Shown: in pieces, positions 51,974 through 59,059 of the stretch | How the letters are laid out: the number at the start of each line of letters is the position of its first letter | Numbering within the stretch: position 1 is the first letter of the stretch | From: Entamoeba invadens IP1 | Lineage: Eukaryota; Evosea; Mastigamoebida; Endamoebidae | Assembly (NCBI RefSeq): GCF_000330505.1 | Contig: NW_004443767.1 | Location: 498,716-557,774 of the forward strand | Direction: 5' to 3' | DNA length: 59,059 nucleotides | Program-made: the position numbers and the translations under genes | The notes under the pieces: model-generated | Database searches by the model: none | What the model was told of the DNA's origin: nothing | The model's input: the letters and a program-made list of their open reading frames with translations, nothing else

Positions 51974-52960
51974 ATGCTCAGTACCAAAGCATTTTACATT
52001 TGCTTTTCAGAACTGAACAAAACATCTTTTGCACGAGTACACCCGATAGTTAGGCCTTGTGGTGGGTATTATATGACAATGACGTATAACAAGTCTGAAG
52101 CAATTTTGTTCGAGACCTTCGACGAGGACACCGAATCAAAGACATTTCGACTCAGACTTGTTGAACCAAATAAAACGACTAAGCAAACACAGTACGTCAA
52201 TATCGACCCATTTCCACCAAATAATATCTATATCTCAACATGCGTCCAATTGTCCGTTCGATTTCGACTCCAGAACAAACGATTTGAATGTTTGGTCTGT
52301 CAAAGCTTAGCACCGCCCCCTGAAGAGATGACGAAGAAAATCTCGGAGTACTTCTTTAGTATTGGGGAAGTATTTTCGGGCAAACATACCAAATACGGAC
52401 AACTTGTTGTGATCAATTGCGCACAGCATTTCCTCTTTAAGGAAAATTTAACAGGGATTTTTAATATAGGAACATATGCAGTGCCGTTTAAACCGATTCA
52501 CTACGTCGCACTGTTGAATGAAATACCAAATGTCGACGTGATCCCAGGTACACCGTATTTCAAAGCTATCATTCACCAAAACTTCGAGAACTCAACGTGC
52601 TTCAAATTTAAACAGGGGGTATTTGGATTCAAAATTGAGGCAGTCTGGCTCAACGCACCAAGCGCAAAAACAATTTGTGGGGAGTGGTGGCTTAAAGTAC
52701 TTGATGACGGGAATGTGGTCTTTGGCGAAGAGAAAGAAGCCGACGAATTTTGTATATCGGGAGGTAGACTTGACATCATCAAAGACGGAAAAATTAGAAA
52801 CTTTGTCGGTCTTGGCGAGAGGAGAGACGAGATGAGCTTCTTCTTAGCAACATGTCCTTTGGACTTATTAACATTTCGACTCGAAATTAAAGCGTTGACA
52901 TCTACGGATGGGTATGAACATCACTCTCTCCCGTTGAATGAAGAACAATTGACTCTATGA
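51974..52960 (+). CDS. Hypothetical protein, 328 residues
   Basis: I do not recognise the family. The first true ATG is at 51974; the in-frame TTG 12 bp earlier is unlikely to be used. The sequence reads as alternating beta strands throughout, with aromatic and charged residues (AVWLNAPSAKTICGEWWLKVL) and no signal peptide, membrane segment or low-complexity tract. PPPEEM near residue 115 separates an N-terminal beta part from the rest. The composition is that of the neighbouring host genes, so it is very likely a real gene. Confidence 0.7.
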   Translation: MLSTKAFYICFSELNKTSFARVHPIVRPCGGYYMTMTYNKSEAILFETFDEDTESKTFRLRLVEPNKTTKQTQYVNIDPFPPNNIYISTCVQLSVRFRLQNKRFECLVCQSLAPPPEEMTKKISEYFFSIGEVFSGKHTKYGQLVVINCAQHFLFKENLTGIFNIGTYAVPFKPIHYVALLNEIPNVDVIPGTPYFKAIIHQNFENSTCFKFKQGVFGFKIEAVWLNAPSAKTICGEWWLKVLDDGNVVFGEEKEADEFCISGGRLDIIKDGKIRNFVGLGERRDEMSFFLATCPLDLLTFRLEIKALTSTDGYEHHSLPLNEEQLTL

Positions 52961-53150
52961 AGCCTGTTAATTCAGTGACAAGGAGTAAAGATACAGACAG
53001 AATTTTGTTGCAAAAGACGTTGGGGGTGTTGTATACTAAACTAATGGTTTATTTATAGTTAATATATAGTTTCAATCTGTCATTTCTTGATGCCATTATT
53101 ACCGACCAAAATTACATACCAAAAACAAAACTCAAAATAGGACCAAAGTG

Positions 53151-55160
53151 ATGGAGTTAGCAGATGCCTCATGCATTCACGCCATTCTTCGGACTTTATC
53201 GGCATCAGATATATTAACACTATTGTGTGTTAATAGGAAGATCGCAGAATACGTCCATTCCTCCCCAACTATCCCTTATCTCCCAAGAACATTTCTGGTG
53301 TACTTCTTACTTCAACACACCTTCCCGAAACCATCGATTCAAATGGATTTCAAAAACTCTCTCACGCCGCCAAAGGCGGCGTCAGTCACTTATAGACATA
53401 ACACTACAGCACCACCAATACCTCCTATCATGCCACTAAGGTCATTCATAGTCTCGTTGAACATCCCAGTACACCAGAAATTCATGATTGACTTGACGAC
53501 GTTCCCGGTCCTCAAAAGACTTGTTCTGACCTTCTTCGCGGAGCCACAAACGTTCCAACCCCTCAATTTGGCTATTCTCTCGATATATCTCCAGTCCCAG
53601 AAACAAATTCCATTTCTGAATAAACTCAGAAACGTTGTCGCAAAGACGTTCATTCACATCCATTGCCCAAGCGCGCTGGACGTTGCAGAAATTAATAACA
53701 TTTTTCATGGGGCAGTGATTATCACAGAAAAGTTGTCTGACTTCTCGCTTGCTGCAAAGGTGAAGTGTCTGCACAACTCAATTCCAATCAACAGAAAAGT
53801 GTACGAAGTCTGCTCTGTCCCAGCATCTCTTGCTTTTCTCCATGGAAATTTTGTGACTCAAAGATTGATAGAAAAGGCGTATGTGTATGGTAGAATGGTG
53901 TCGATGCCAATCTCACCACTTTCATTTAAGCAGCTCTTCTTGATTAACTTGAATTTGCCAAAAAGAGGCAACATCACTCTACGAAATGTGGAAACCCTTG
54001 TTGTGGGAAGTTGCGACAATTTGGCTGGATTTGACGGGTTGGATAAGTGCCCAATTAAGTCGTTCACGTTCTGCAAGAACAGTGCGATGACTTCTATTAA
54101 GGTGCCAACAACTTTGACGTATCTGGATGCTTCGGAATGGAAACCGTTGACTATCCCACCACTCCCGCTACTCAGGGCACTCTTCTTGAAAAAATGTAAC
54201 ACATTCAGACACATCACAGTCCCACCAGGAGTCGTCTCACTCACTGTGGAAGAGTGTCAGAAGCTCAAGAGAATTGCGAATTTAGCGGAGATATCCCTGA
54301 CGAGTATAGAACTAGTTGAGTTACCTGTTTTAGTAGTCACCAACTTACCGACTTCATTAAGAAAGTTGACTCTGAACAACTTAAGCACGCTCGAGATATC
54401 GCTGAACAACTTGAATTTACTGGAAGAATTTCGATTTGCGGTGTGTTCGAATTTAAGAAGTATTGAATGTGGGACTAATCTCAAGAAGGTTGAAATCGAC
54501 TGTTGTGTTGAGTTGAGTGAGTTTGTGTGCCCGTGTACGTTGAACAGTCTTTCGATAACGATGTGTTCGTCCATCAGTTCTATTGAGGCCAATGCAAGAA
54601 ACGTCCAGTTGAGTAACCTTGGTGGTTTGTATAAGTTGCATACAACGGCTTTGGATAAAATGGTTTTGTGCGGTTTGAACGTAACACCTTCCTTTGAAGA
54701 CAAAGTTTATCAACTTGTCTCACTGCGCCGAGTCACTCTTGACAAAATTCCGAAAGCAAAGAAACTGATTTTAGACGCCGTTTCTATTGAGAATACACAC
54801 ATCGATTTTGGTGTCGAGTGCCAAACAATTCGAGTCAAAAACATGAGGAGTTTGAAAGCGATCAAGCTTCCAAATACATTGGTCGACTTCACGGGAATGT
54901 CTTGTGGGTTTTCTCAAATAGAGATCCCAAGCGAATTAACTCGAATCCATCTGAAAGATTTGCCTATCACTTCACTCAAGTTGCCACCAAGTTGTGTGAA
55001 ATTAAAACTTCAAAAATGCAAAAAGCTTCAAGAACTTGAATTACCAACAACACTAACATTCCTTATAATGAAGAAAGTGCCTCGTGGACTCTTGAAGAAT
55101 GCATTTCTTCCAAATGTCCCTTTTGAAGTGCTTAGAAATTATTGTCTTTCAGATGATTGA
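53151..55160 (+). CDS. F-box-like/leucine-rich-repeat protein
   Basis: A 669-residue protein starting at the ATG on 53151 (the in-frame GTG just before is not a start). Residues about 5-50 resemble an F-box (CIHAILRTLSASDILTLLCVNRKIAEYVHSS), the motif that docks on Skp1 in ubiquitin ligases. From about 230 to the end runs a series of irregular leucine-rich repeats of about 20-23 residues with a recurring P-x-x-L/V-x-x-L core: LPTSLRKLTLNNL, VPPGVVSLTVEECQKLKRI and LPTTLTFLIMKKV. The repeats resemble the solenoid of Entamoeba and trichomonad LRR proteins. Substrate recognition is the likely role, by analogy with FBXL proteins. The F-box is a weak match, and an LRR protein without it is the alternative. 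Confidence 0.72.
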   Translation: MELADASCIHAILRTLSASDILTLLCVNRKIAEYVHSSPTIPYLPRTFLVYFLLQHTFPKPSIQMDFKNSLTPPKAASVTYRHNTTAPPIPPIMPLRSFIVSLNIPVHQKFMIDLTTFPVLKRLVLTFFAEPQTFQPLNLAILSIYLQSQKQIPFLNKLRNVVAKTFIHIHCPSALDVAEINNIFHGAVIITEKLSDFSLAAKVKCLHNSIPINRKVYEVCSVPASLAFLHGNFVTQRLIEKAYVYGRMVSMPISPLSFKQLFLINLNLPKRGNITLRNVETLVVGSCDNLAGFDGLDKCPIKSFTFCKNSAMTSIKVPTTLTYLDASEWKPLTIPPLPLLRALFLKKCNTFRHITVPPGVVSLTVEECQKLKRIANLAEISLTSIELVELPVLVVTNLPTSLRKLTLNNLSTLEISLNNLNLLEEFRFAVCSNLRSIECGTNLKKVEIDCCVELSEFVCPCTLNSLSITMCSSISSIEANARNVQLSNLGGLYKLHTTALDKMVLCGLNVTPSFEDKVYQLVSLRRVTLDKIPKAKKLILDAVSIENTHIDFGVECQTIRVKNMRSLKAIKLPNTLVDFTGMSCGFSQIEIPSELTRIHLKDLPITSLKLPPSCVKLKLQKCKKLQELELPTTLTFLIMKKVPRGLLKNAFLPNVPFEVLRNYCLSDD

Positions 55161-55221
55161 ATATTTGTTATTTAAAATGTTATTTACTTTATAACCAAAT
55201 AGAACTTTTTTTAAACAGTCG

Positions 55222-55936
55222 ATGGGGGAATCAGTAGAGTACCAAAACACGTGGAACAAACAAGAGAAAGTGATCATCGAAAAGATGCGAGGGATATATC
55301 AAACAGCTATATCTAAGTTTCCAAAGAATGAGGAATTGATGAGAAGGTATAACAACTTTTTGAGAGGGATTAATGACCAAGAGAGTTTGTAATGGTTTAA
55401 CTATTTGATACTATTAATATATTAAAAAACGCTAACAGCCAGACGAACGCGCGTTACTCAATTTGGCGTTGCAACTTATGCCCGATAAGAAGAGTGATGT
55501 GTGGAAGATGTTTCACGAGTTTGAAGAGAGATGCGGGAACGTGCAGAGTATGATGGAGTTTGAAGAAAGACACATGACTGCGACAATTGACGAGAACTCG
55601 TCGAACGATATCCACTTTACTTTTCTATGGGTGAAGGATATGTTTACTTTTTTGGATCTGAAGCCTTACTCGGCTAAGGATGATATGGAATATGGTTTGT
55701 TACTCTTTACTTTATTGTTTGTGTCATATAGAAAATGACATGTAGACACGATGGAGAATTACTATAAGAACCTTGGGAAAGATGCCCAGAAAGATAAACA
55801 GAAACACACGACCCAAAGTGAAGGGTATGACAAACTTAATCAATTTATCAATGTTTTACCCCTGAATTACAATGGAGCGAAAGTCAATGTGGACGGACTA
55901 GTTGACATCTTTGCCACTATGATGGACGAGTTGTAA
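55222..55936 (+). CDS. CSTF3: C-terminal part of CstF-77/Rna14 (mRNA 3'-end processing), 3 exons, possibly truncated
   Basis: Exons 55222-55384, 55443-55694 and 55746-55936 join in phases 1 and 1 across introns of 58 nt (GTTTGT to CCAG) and 51 nt (GTTTGT to GTAG), giving 201 residues. The product contains the last HAT repeats: RALLNLALQLMPDKKSDVW then FHEFEERCGNVQSMMEFEERH, matching ERVL..[33 protein letters not shown] of CstF-77. It then has FTFLDLKPYSAKD and the C-terminal LPLNYNGAKVNVDGLVDIF segment. Full-length CstF-77 has about 700 residues, so some 400-500 N-terminal residues are missing. A pyrimidine-rich ...AAACAG just before the ATG looks like a splice acceptor, but only the LRR gene lies upstream. 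The gene is either a genuinely short form or 5'-truncated. Confidence 0.75.
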
Positions 55937-55988
55937 AGTAACTTCTTTTAGTATAGTTTATTTATCTATTGAATATATTAAAACTTAA

Positions 55989-56054
55989 TTATATAATATT
56001 ATAATAATATTATATATAATAATATTATAATAATATTACAAATAATATTATAAA
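55989..56054. repeat. AT-only simple repeat (AATATTATAAT units)
   Basis: Imperfect tandem and palindromic repeats of AATATTATAAT between the CstF-77-like gene and the next gene on the opposite strand. This is typical low-complexity intergenic DNA here. Confidence 0.7.
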
Positions 56055-56102
56055 TTAATAAAAGAATAAGGTAAAGTACTACATTTATACATAATAAAAT
56101 CC

Positions 56103-56681
56103 TCAATGGATCATCAAGTGAAGTTTCTGCTTTTCGTCTTTCAGTGTGATGTCTATTTCAGCTACGACGTCCTCAGCAAAAACACTTCTTTGGGCGTTGT
56201 AAAACCTGTCAACGAAGAAAAACACATCATTTGGGATTTTCTTGGAAGAGGTGTTGCTTGACACCGAGGCTTCACCCGTCTTTTCCGTTTTAATTGTGTC
56301 TAATAAAGAGATGTAGCCAGCTTTAGTGTTGTTGATTTTGTCTTTGATCTGGGAAGGGCTTTTCTTGAGGTAGAAGTACTTCTGTAAGTCATTAGACATG
56401 GAATTGAGTAAATCGACAAAGGTGACTGATCTCCTATGGACCAATTGCCAATGTCTATACTTGAGCATGACGTACTTTGTGGAATTCAAAGTCCAATTGC
56501 GGTCGATTTTCTTGACTGCTTTTGTTCTCAAATTGGTTGGCTGGGCTGCAGAAAGCTTCTTTGGCGGAAGAAGTACCTTCTCAAGCGAGTTGTTCACGGG
56601 GTCTTCATTTGCCGAGACCATGATCGTGTAATAGCTCCGGGTCTGTTGTGTGACTGGGCGAAATGCACTTGGCGTTTGCAT
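56103..56681 (-). CDS. Myb/SANT-like (trihelix/MADF-type) DNA-binding protein
   Basis: A 192-residue protein. After a disordered, P/T/S-rich start, residues about 58-128 show a trihelix pattern. WTLNSTKYVMLKYRHWQL is helix 1 with its two tryptophans, FVDLLNSMSNDL is helix 2, and SPSQIKDKINNTKAGYISLL is helix 3, in the position of Q-C/I-K-x-K-W/I-x-x-L-x-x-x-Y. Such domains bind DNA in transcription factors and in some transposon-derived genes. The remaining C-terminal part has no recognised fold. The match is by pattern and could also be a generic helical protein. Confidence 0.6.
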   Translation of the reverse strand: MQTPSAFRPVTQQTRSYYTIMVSANEDPVNNSLEKVLLPPKKLSAAQPTNLRTKAVKKIDRNWTLNSTKYVMLKYRHWQLVHRRSVTFVDLLNSMSNDLQKYFYLKKSPSQIKDKINNTKAGYISLLDTIKTEKTGEASVSSNTSSKKIPNDVFFFVDRFYNAQRSVFAEDVVAEIDITLKDEKQKLHLMIH

Positions 56682-57933
56682 TGTCTTCTGTTACAATTCA
56701 AGTTTCAAAGAAGCTTTCATTGGCAAATAAGCCAATCGAATGAGAGACTAAACTCGAAGTGGATTAAATGAATAAATATAGATTTTTTTACTATTAATGA
56801 ATAGTTGTTGATTCAACAGCATCGAGAGAACAGGAGACTTGTTGTTGAACGGACAATTTGTTCTCGTATTTTACACCAATTTTTATGGTTCTGATAACCA
56901 TTAATATTGTTTTCGAACAGAATAGGGAAATCGAAGTTTAAAGAAGAGTGCAATTTGATTAGCCAAAACAACTTATTAATAACCCGATATTAAAGTGATA
57001 CTTCTATTATTATAATCGGAGAGTTTATGGACAAATCAAAATGGATGTATAGTATTTGGGAATGTTAAAATAGAATTGTTTTTTGTTTTAAAACAAGGCA
57101 AAATCCAAGAGTGGAGTGGATTTAGAATAATTAAAAAATAAAAAAACGGGATTTTTCGAAGAAGAAGACGTATATGCTTGAAAAAATCAATCTGATTTTT
57201 GTTAAGGCAAATTACGCTCTTTAATTAAAATAAAAAAATGGAGAGTTATATTTAATATAATCGGGAAAATATGGGAACACACTTTATCTATTACAAAAAC
57301 AATTGTAGTTTTACCATTACTATTAATCTGGTTAAATTATTCCTCGAAGAACTCATTATTATAACCAAAAACTCGTATTGTGCATTTGATTATAATTATA
57401 CAAACAAAAATAGATACAGAAATCAGAGGTGTCGGCAAAATCAACGGAATGTAAAGATTTTAATGTTATTAAAAAAAGACAAAGGATATCACACGTTTTC
57501 AAAATGTTATTTATTTTTGGTGAAGAAATGGATCTTTTGTTAATTCTTCTTCCGAATTCTACTATAATTTCTAGAAATTTTTAATTGTAACACATGAAAA
57601 AAATATATTAGAACAGACCAATATAATTTAATCATTCAGAACTATTGCTTAATAAGTTATTAATGGCGGTCTTTATGGTTAATGGATCTAAATATATACA
57701 CAAAAAGTGTTTTTTAAAGGCTTTAAATAACCACTGGATAATTATTATGATTATAAATTATTGTAAAATATGGTATTATTTTATTATATTTTTTCTATTT
57801 TTTTTTGCCTGGTTATTTTATTTACTTGTCATCGCCATTATTACTAGTAATATGTGGTATTATTAACTATTTTATATAGTATTTATATTTGCAAACAATA
57901 ATTATATTATTTGATTAACTTGATTATAAATAA
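56682..57933. other. Long AT-rich intergenic region, no supported gene
   Basis: About 1.25 kb. Two short frames (57271-57543 and 57645-57866) encode strings of I, N, Y, K and F, as random A/T DNA does, and are not supported. The first ~200 bp, less A/T-pure, are probably the promoter region of the minus-strand Myb-like gene. No inverted repeats or RNA genes were recognised. Confidence 0.5.
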
Positions 57934-58071
57934 CTATAATAAAAAAGCCACCAAAATTGACAGAAGTCCCAGGACTACAAAAAATGGTAGAATAACAGGA
58001 GAAATGGATATCCAATGATATACAAAACATTTAATGTTCATTGTTGTATCTAAAACCAAAGAATCGACCAT
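57934..58071 (-). CDS. Very small membrane-peptide ORF (45 residues), uncertain
   Basis: A 46-codon frame lies 57 bp after the stop of the RasGEF gene, on the same strand. It encodes a short polar N-terminus and a C-terminal hydrophobic stretch (SISPVILPFFVVLGLLSILV) ending almost at the stop, as a single membrane anchor would. Its local composition is less A/T-pure than the spacer to its left. It could be a small membrane protein, a last exon of something unrecognised, or chance. Confidence 0.25.
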   Translation of the reverse strand: MVDSLVLDTTMNIKCFVYHWISISPVILPFFVVLGLLSILVAFLL

Positions 58072-58128
58072 AAATGTTATTAAAATGTTATTACCAACTA
58101 AACGATAGAATTACTAATGAACATACAA

Positions 58129-59059
58129 TTAAACAGTGTTTTGACAAAGAAACTCGATAACGCTTGGTATCGGCTTTACATTGAATTTACTTGTCTTTGC
58201 TGTTTTCCACATTTTTATACATCTTGCGAATTCTCTAATCTTTTCCATATTAAGTGTGCCCCCCAAGTCGAGGGTTAGTACGTCGCATTTTTCCAGTTCC
58301 TCTGCGAAGTAATTGACGACGACGAATTTAGGTTCGTCTTGTTGAATTTTTTTATATGCGCTCCAAAATGCCTTCTTCTCTAAAAATGCTTTGTTCTTCT
58401 CCAATGCATTCTTCACGTTCTTTTTAAGTTCCTTTGCAAAGACCTCGTTCTTCTGCTCGATTGTTTTTAACACAACAAATGCCATATTGAACGAATTCAT
58501 TTCAATCAACTTGGTGACCACTGATATGAAGAAAAAGTAGGTGCTTGCTTTGTTCATGACGCGTAAGAGGAAGTTCTCAAGCTTCTCGAGCGTCCTCAAA
58601 TAACCTTGGAAATTGATTCTTCTGTCTTCTTCGACAAATTCACTGATTTTGACCTTCCGGATATTTTCTTGGTCGAAATAAGTCAGTTGTTGCGCAGTCT
58701 CCACACATGATGTAAGTATACACTCCCACTCTTTCTCTTCCAAAACAGTCGTCGAACCAAACACGTAGCGACTCTTCTTCTTATTTATGACTTTATTTGT
58801 CGTGACCAATTTCACGGAACTCGCTCGACTACTTTTCGACTCGAAGAGTATCGAATTTTGGTCAAGTGTTTTTGATAACAAGACTTGGAAATCGATTGGG
58901 TAGATGTCGCAGCAAAAGCATCGCATTTTCTGCCACAAATTCGACGGCAAAGAAAATGTTATTGCCATCAGTGTAACAACGTCGACGAGTCGCTCTTTCA
59001 ATAAATCGGCTTCGCTCAAATCGTTCTCAGAGATCGAAAATGTCAACTCTAAGTGCGCC
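58129..59059 (-). CDS. RasGEF (CDC25-type) domain protein, N-terminus beyond the window
   Basis: The minus-strand frame is open to the right edge of the window. The codon at 59044-59046 that might be taken for a start is TTG, so the gene is 5'-partial with about 309 residues visible. The pattern follows the CDC25 homology domain: VETAQQLTYFDQENIRKVKISEF matches the A-x-QLTL-x-D-x-x-L/x-F-x-x-I-x-x-x-E segment at its start. LLRVMNKASTYFFFISVVTKLIEMNSFNMAFVVLKTI matches helices around N-F-x-x-x-x-x-I-x-x-G-L. The stop is at 58129-58131. It should activate a Ras-family GTPase. The typical N-terminal REM domain may lie before the edge (LKERLVDVVTLMAITF could be its end). The match is good but not complete. 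Confidence 0.7.
   Translation of the reverse strand, partial: AHLELTFSISENDLSEADLLKERLVDVVTLMAITFSLPSNLWQKMRCFCCDIYPIDFQVLLSKTLDQNSILFESKSSRASSVKLVTTNKVINKKKSRYVFGSTTVLEEKEWECILTSCVETAQQLTYFDQENIRKVKISEFVEEDRRINFQGYLRTLEKLENFLLRVMNKASTYFFFISVVTKLIEMNSFNMAFVVLKTIEQKNEVFAKELKKNVKNALEKNKAFLEKKAFWSAYKKIQQDEPKFVVVNYFAEELEKCDVLTLDLGGTLNMEKIREFARCIKMWKTAKTSKFNVKPIPSVIEFLCQNTV

Noticed and set aside
57271..57866. Two open frames of 90 and 73 codons
   Set aside because: They consist of I, N, K, Y, F and L as expected from A/T DNA, with no homology or host-like composition.
1..59059. tRNA, rRNA, snRNA genes, CRISPR arrays, bacterial-type operons
   Set aside because: I saw no GGTTCGA-type B boxes with matching arms, no rRNA core segments and no regularly spaced direct repeats; the sequence is nuclear eukaryotic.

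Overview
The window looks like a nuclear scaffold from an amoebozoan of the genus Entamoeba. Among Entamoeba species the reptile parasite E. invadens fits best, because of the mariner-type DNA transposon and the very AT-rich intergenic DNA, but the species is an inference. Supporting signs are compact genes with short spacers, 43-64 nt introns that nearly all begin GTTTGT and end in AG, a receptor-like transmembrane kinase with a cysteine-rich ectodomain, several TLDc-type proteins, and large actin, Rho, Ras and phosphoinositide signalling proteins. Ten introns were worked out from reading-frame phase and from family homology of the exons. Several genes therefore extend beyond their longest uninterrupted frame, and some apparent starts are really TTG or GTG codons inside exons.

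Layout. 1-4.8 kb is a mobile-element island: the start of a Q/N-rich protein running off the left edge, hairpin repeats, a complete Tc1/mariner element with 275-bp identical inverted repeats and a TA duplication, and two MITE-like elements with related ends. 5-9 kb holds a divergent importin-alpha-like gene, a small TLDc-like gene and a tail-anchored SNARE-like gene. 8.6-16.9 kb has a CH-LIM-coiled-coil-C2-PH cytoskeletal protein, an OCRL-type inositol polyphosphate 5-phosphatase and a Yip1-family Golgi membrane protein. 18.7-26.8 kb has an RGS-domain protein, a TLDc protein, a protein with a duplicated basic module, a GOLGA7/Erf4-like palmitoylation cofactor, an Elp2-like WD protein and a CHID1-like chitinase-fold secreted protein. 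26.9-29.6 kb is an unrecognised protein broken by an assembly gap.

29.9-35.2 kb has divergently transcribed ribosomal protein uL22 and eIF5B genes, then a Q/P-rich TLDc protein. 35.7-42.7 kb has a giant Rav1/DMXL-type WD protein (V-ATPase assembly) converging on another TLDc gene, whose assembly gap appears spurious. 43.5-51.7 kb has a C2-domain CaMK-like kinase, a transmembrane pseudokinase, a RhoGEF and ribosomal protein eS28. 51.9-59 kb has an unrecognised protein, an F-box/LRR protein, a three-exon gene encoding only the C-terminal part of CstF-77/Rna14, a Myb/SANT-like protein and a RasGEF cut by the right edge.

How the genes relate. There is no operon structure and most neighbours look functionally independent. 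A recurrent theme is membrane traffic and small-GTPase or phosphoinositide signalling (OCRL-like, Yip1, SNARE, RGS, RhoGEF, RasGEF, GOLGA7-like, Rav1/DMXL), mixed with translation and RNA housekeeping genes. I did not find a convincing new multi-gene system. The most distinctive signal is the helically phased GTTTCA array inside the mariner inverted repeats.
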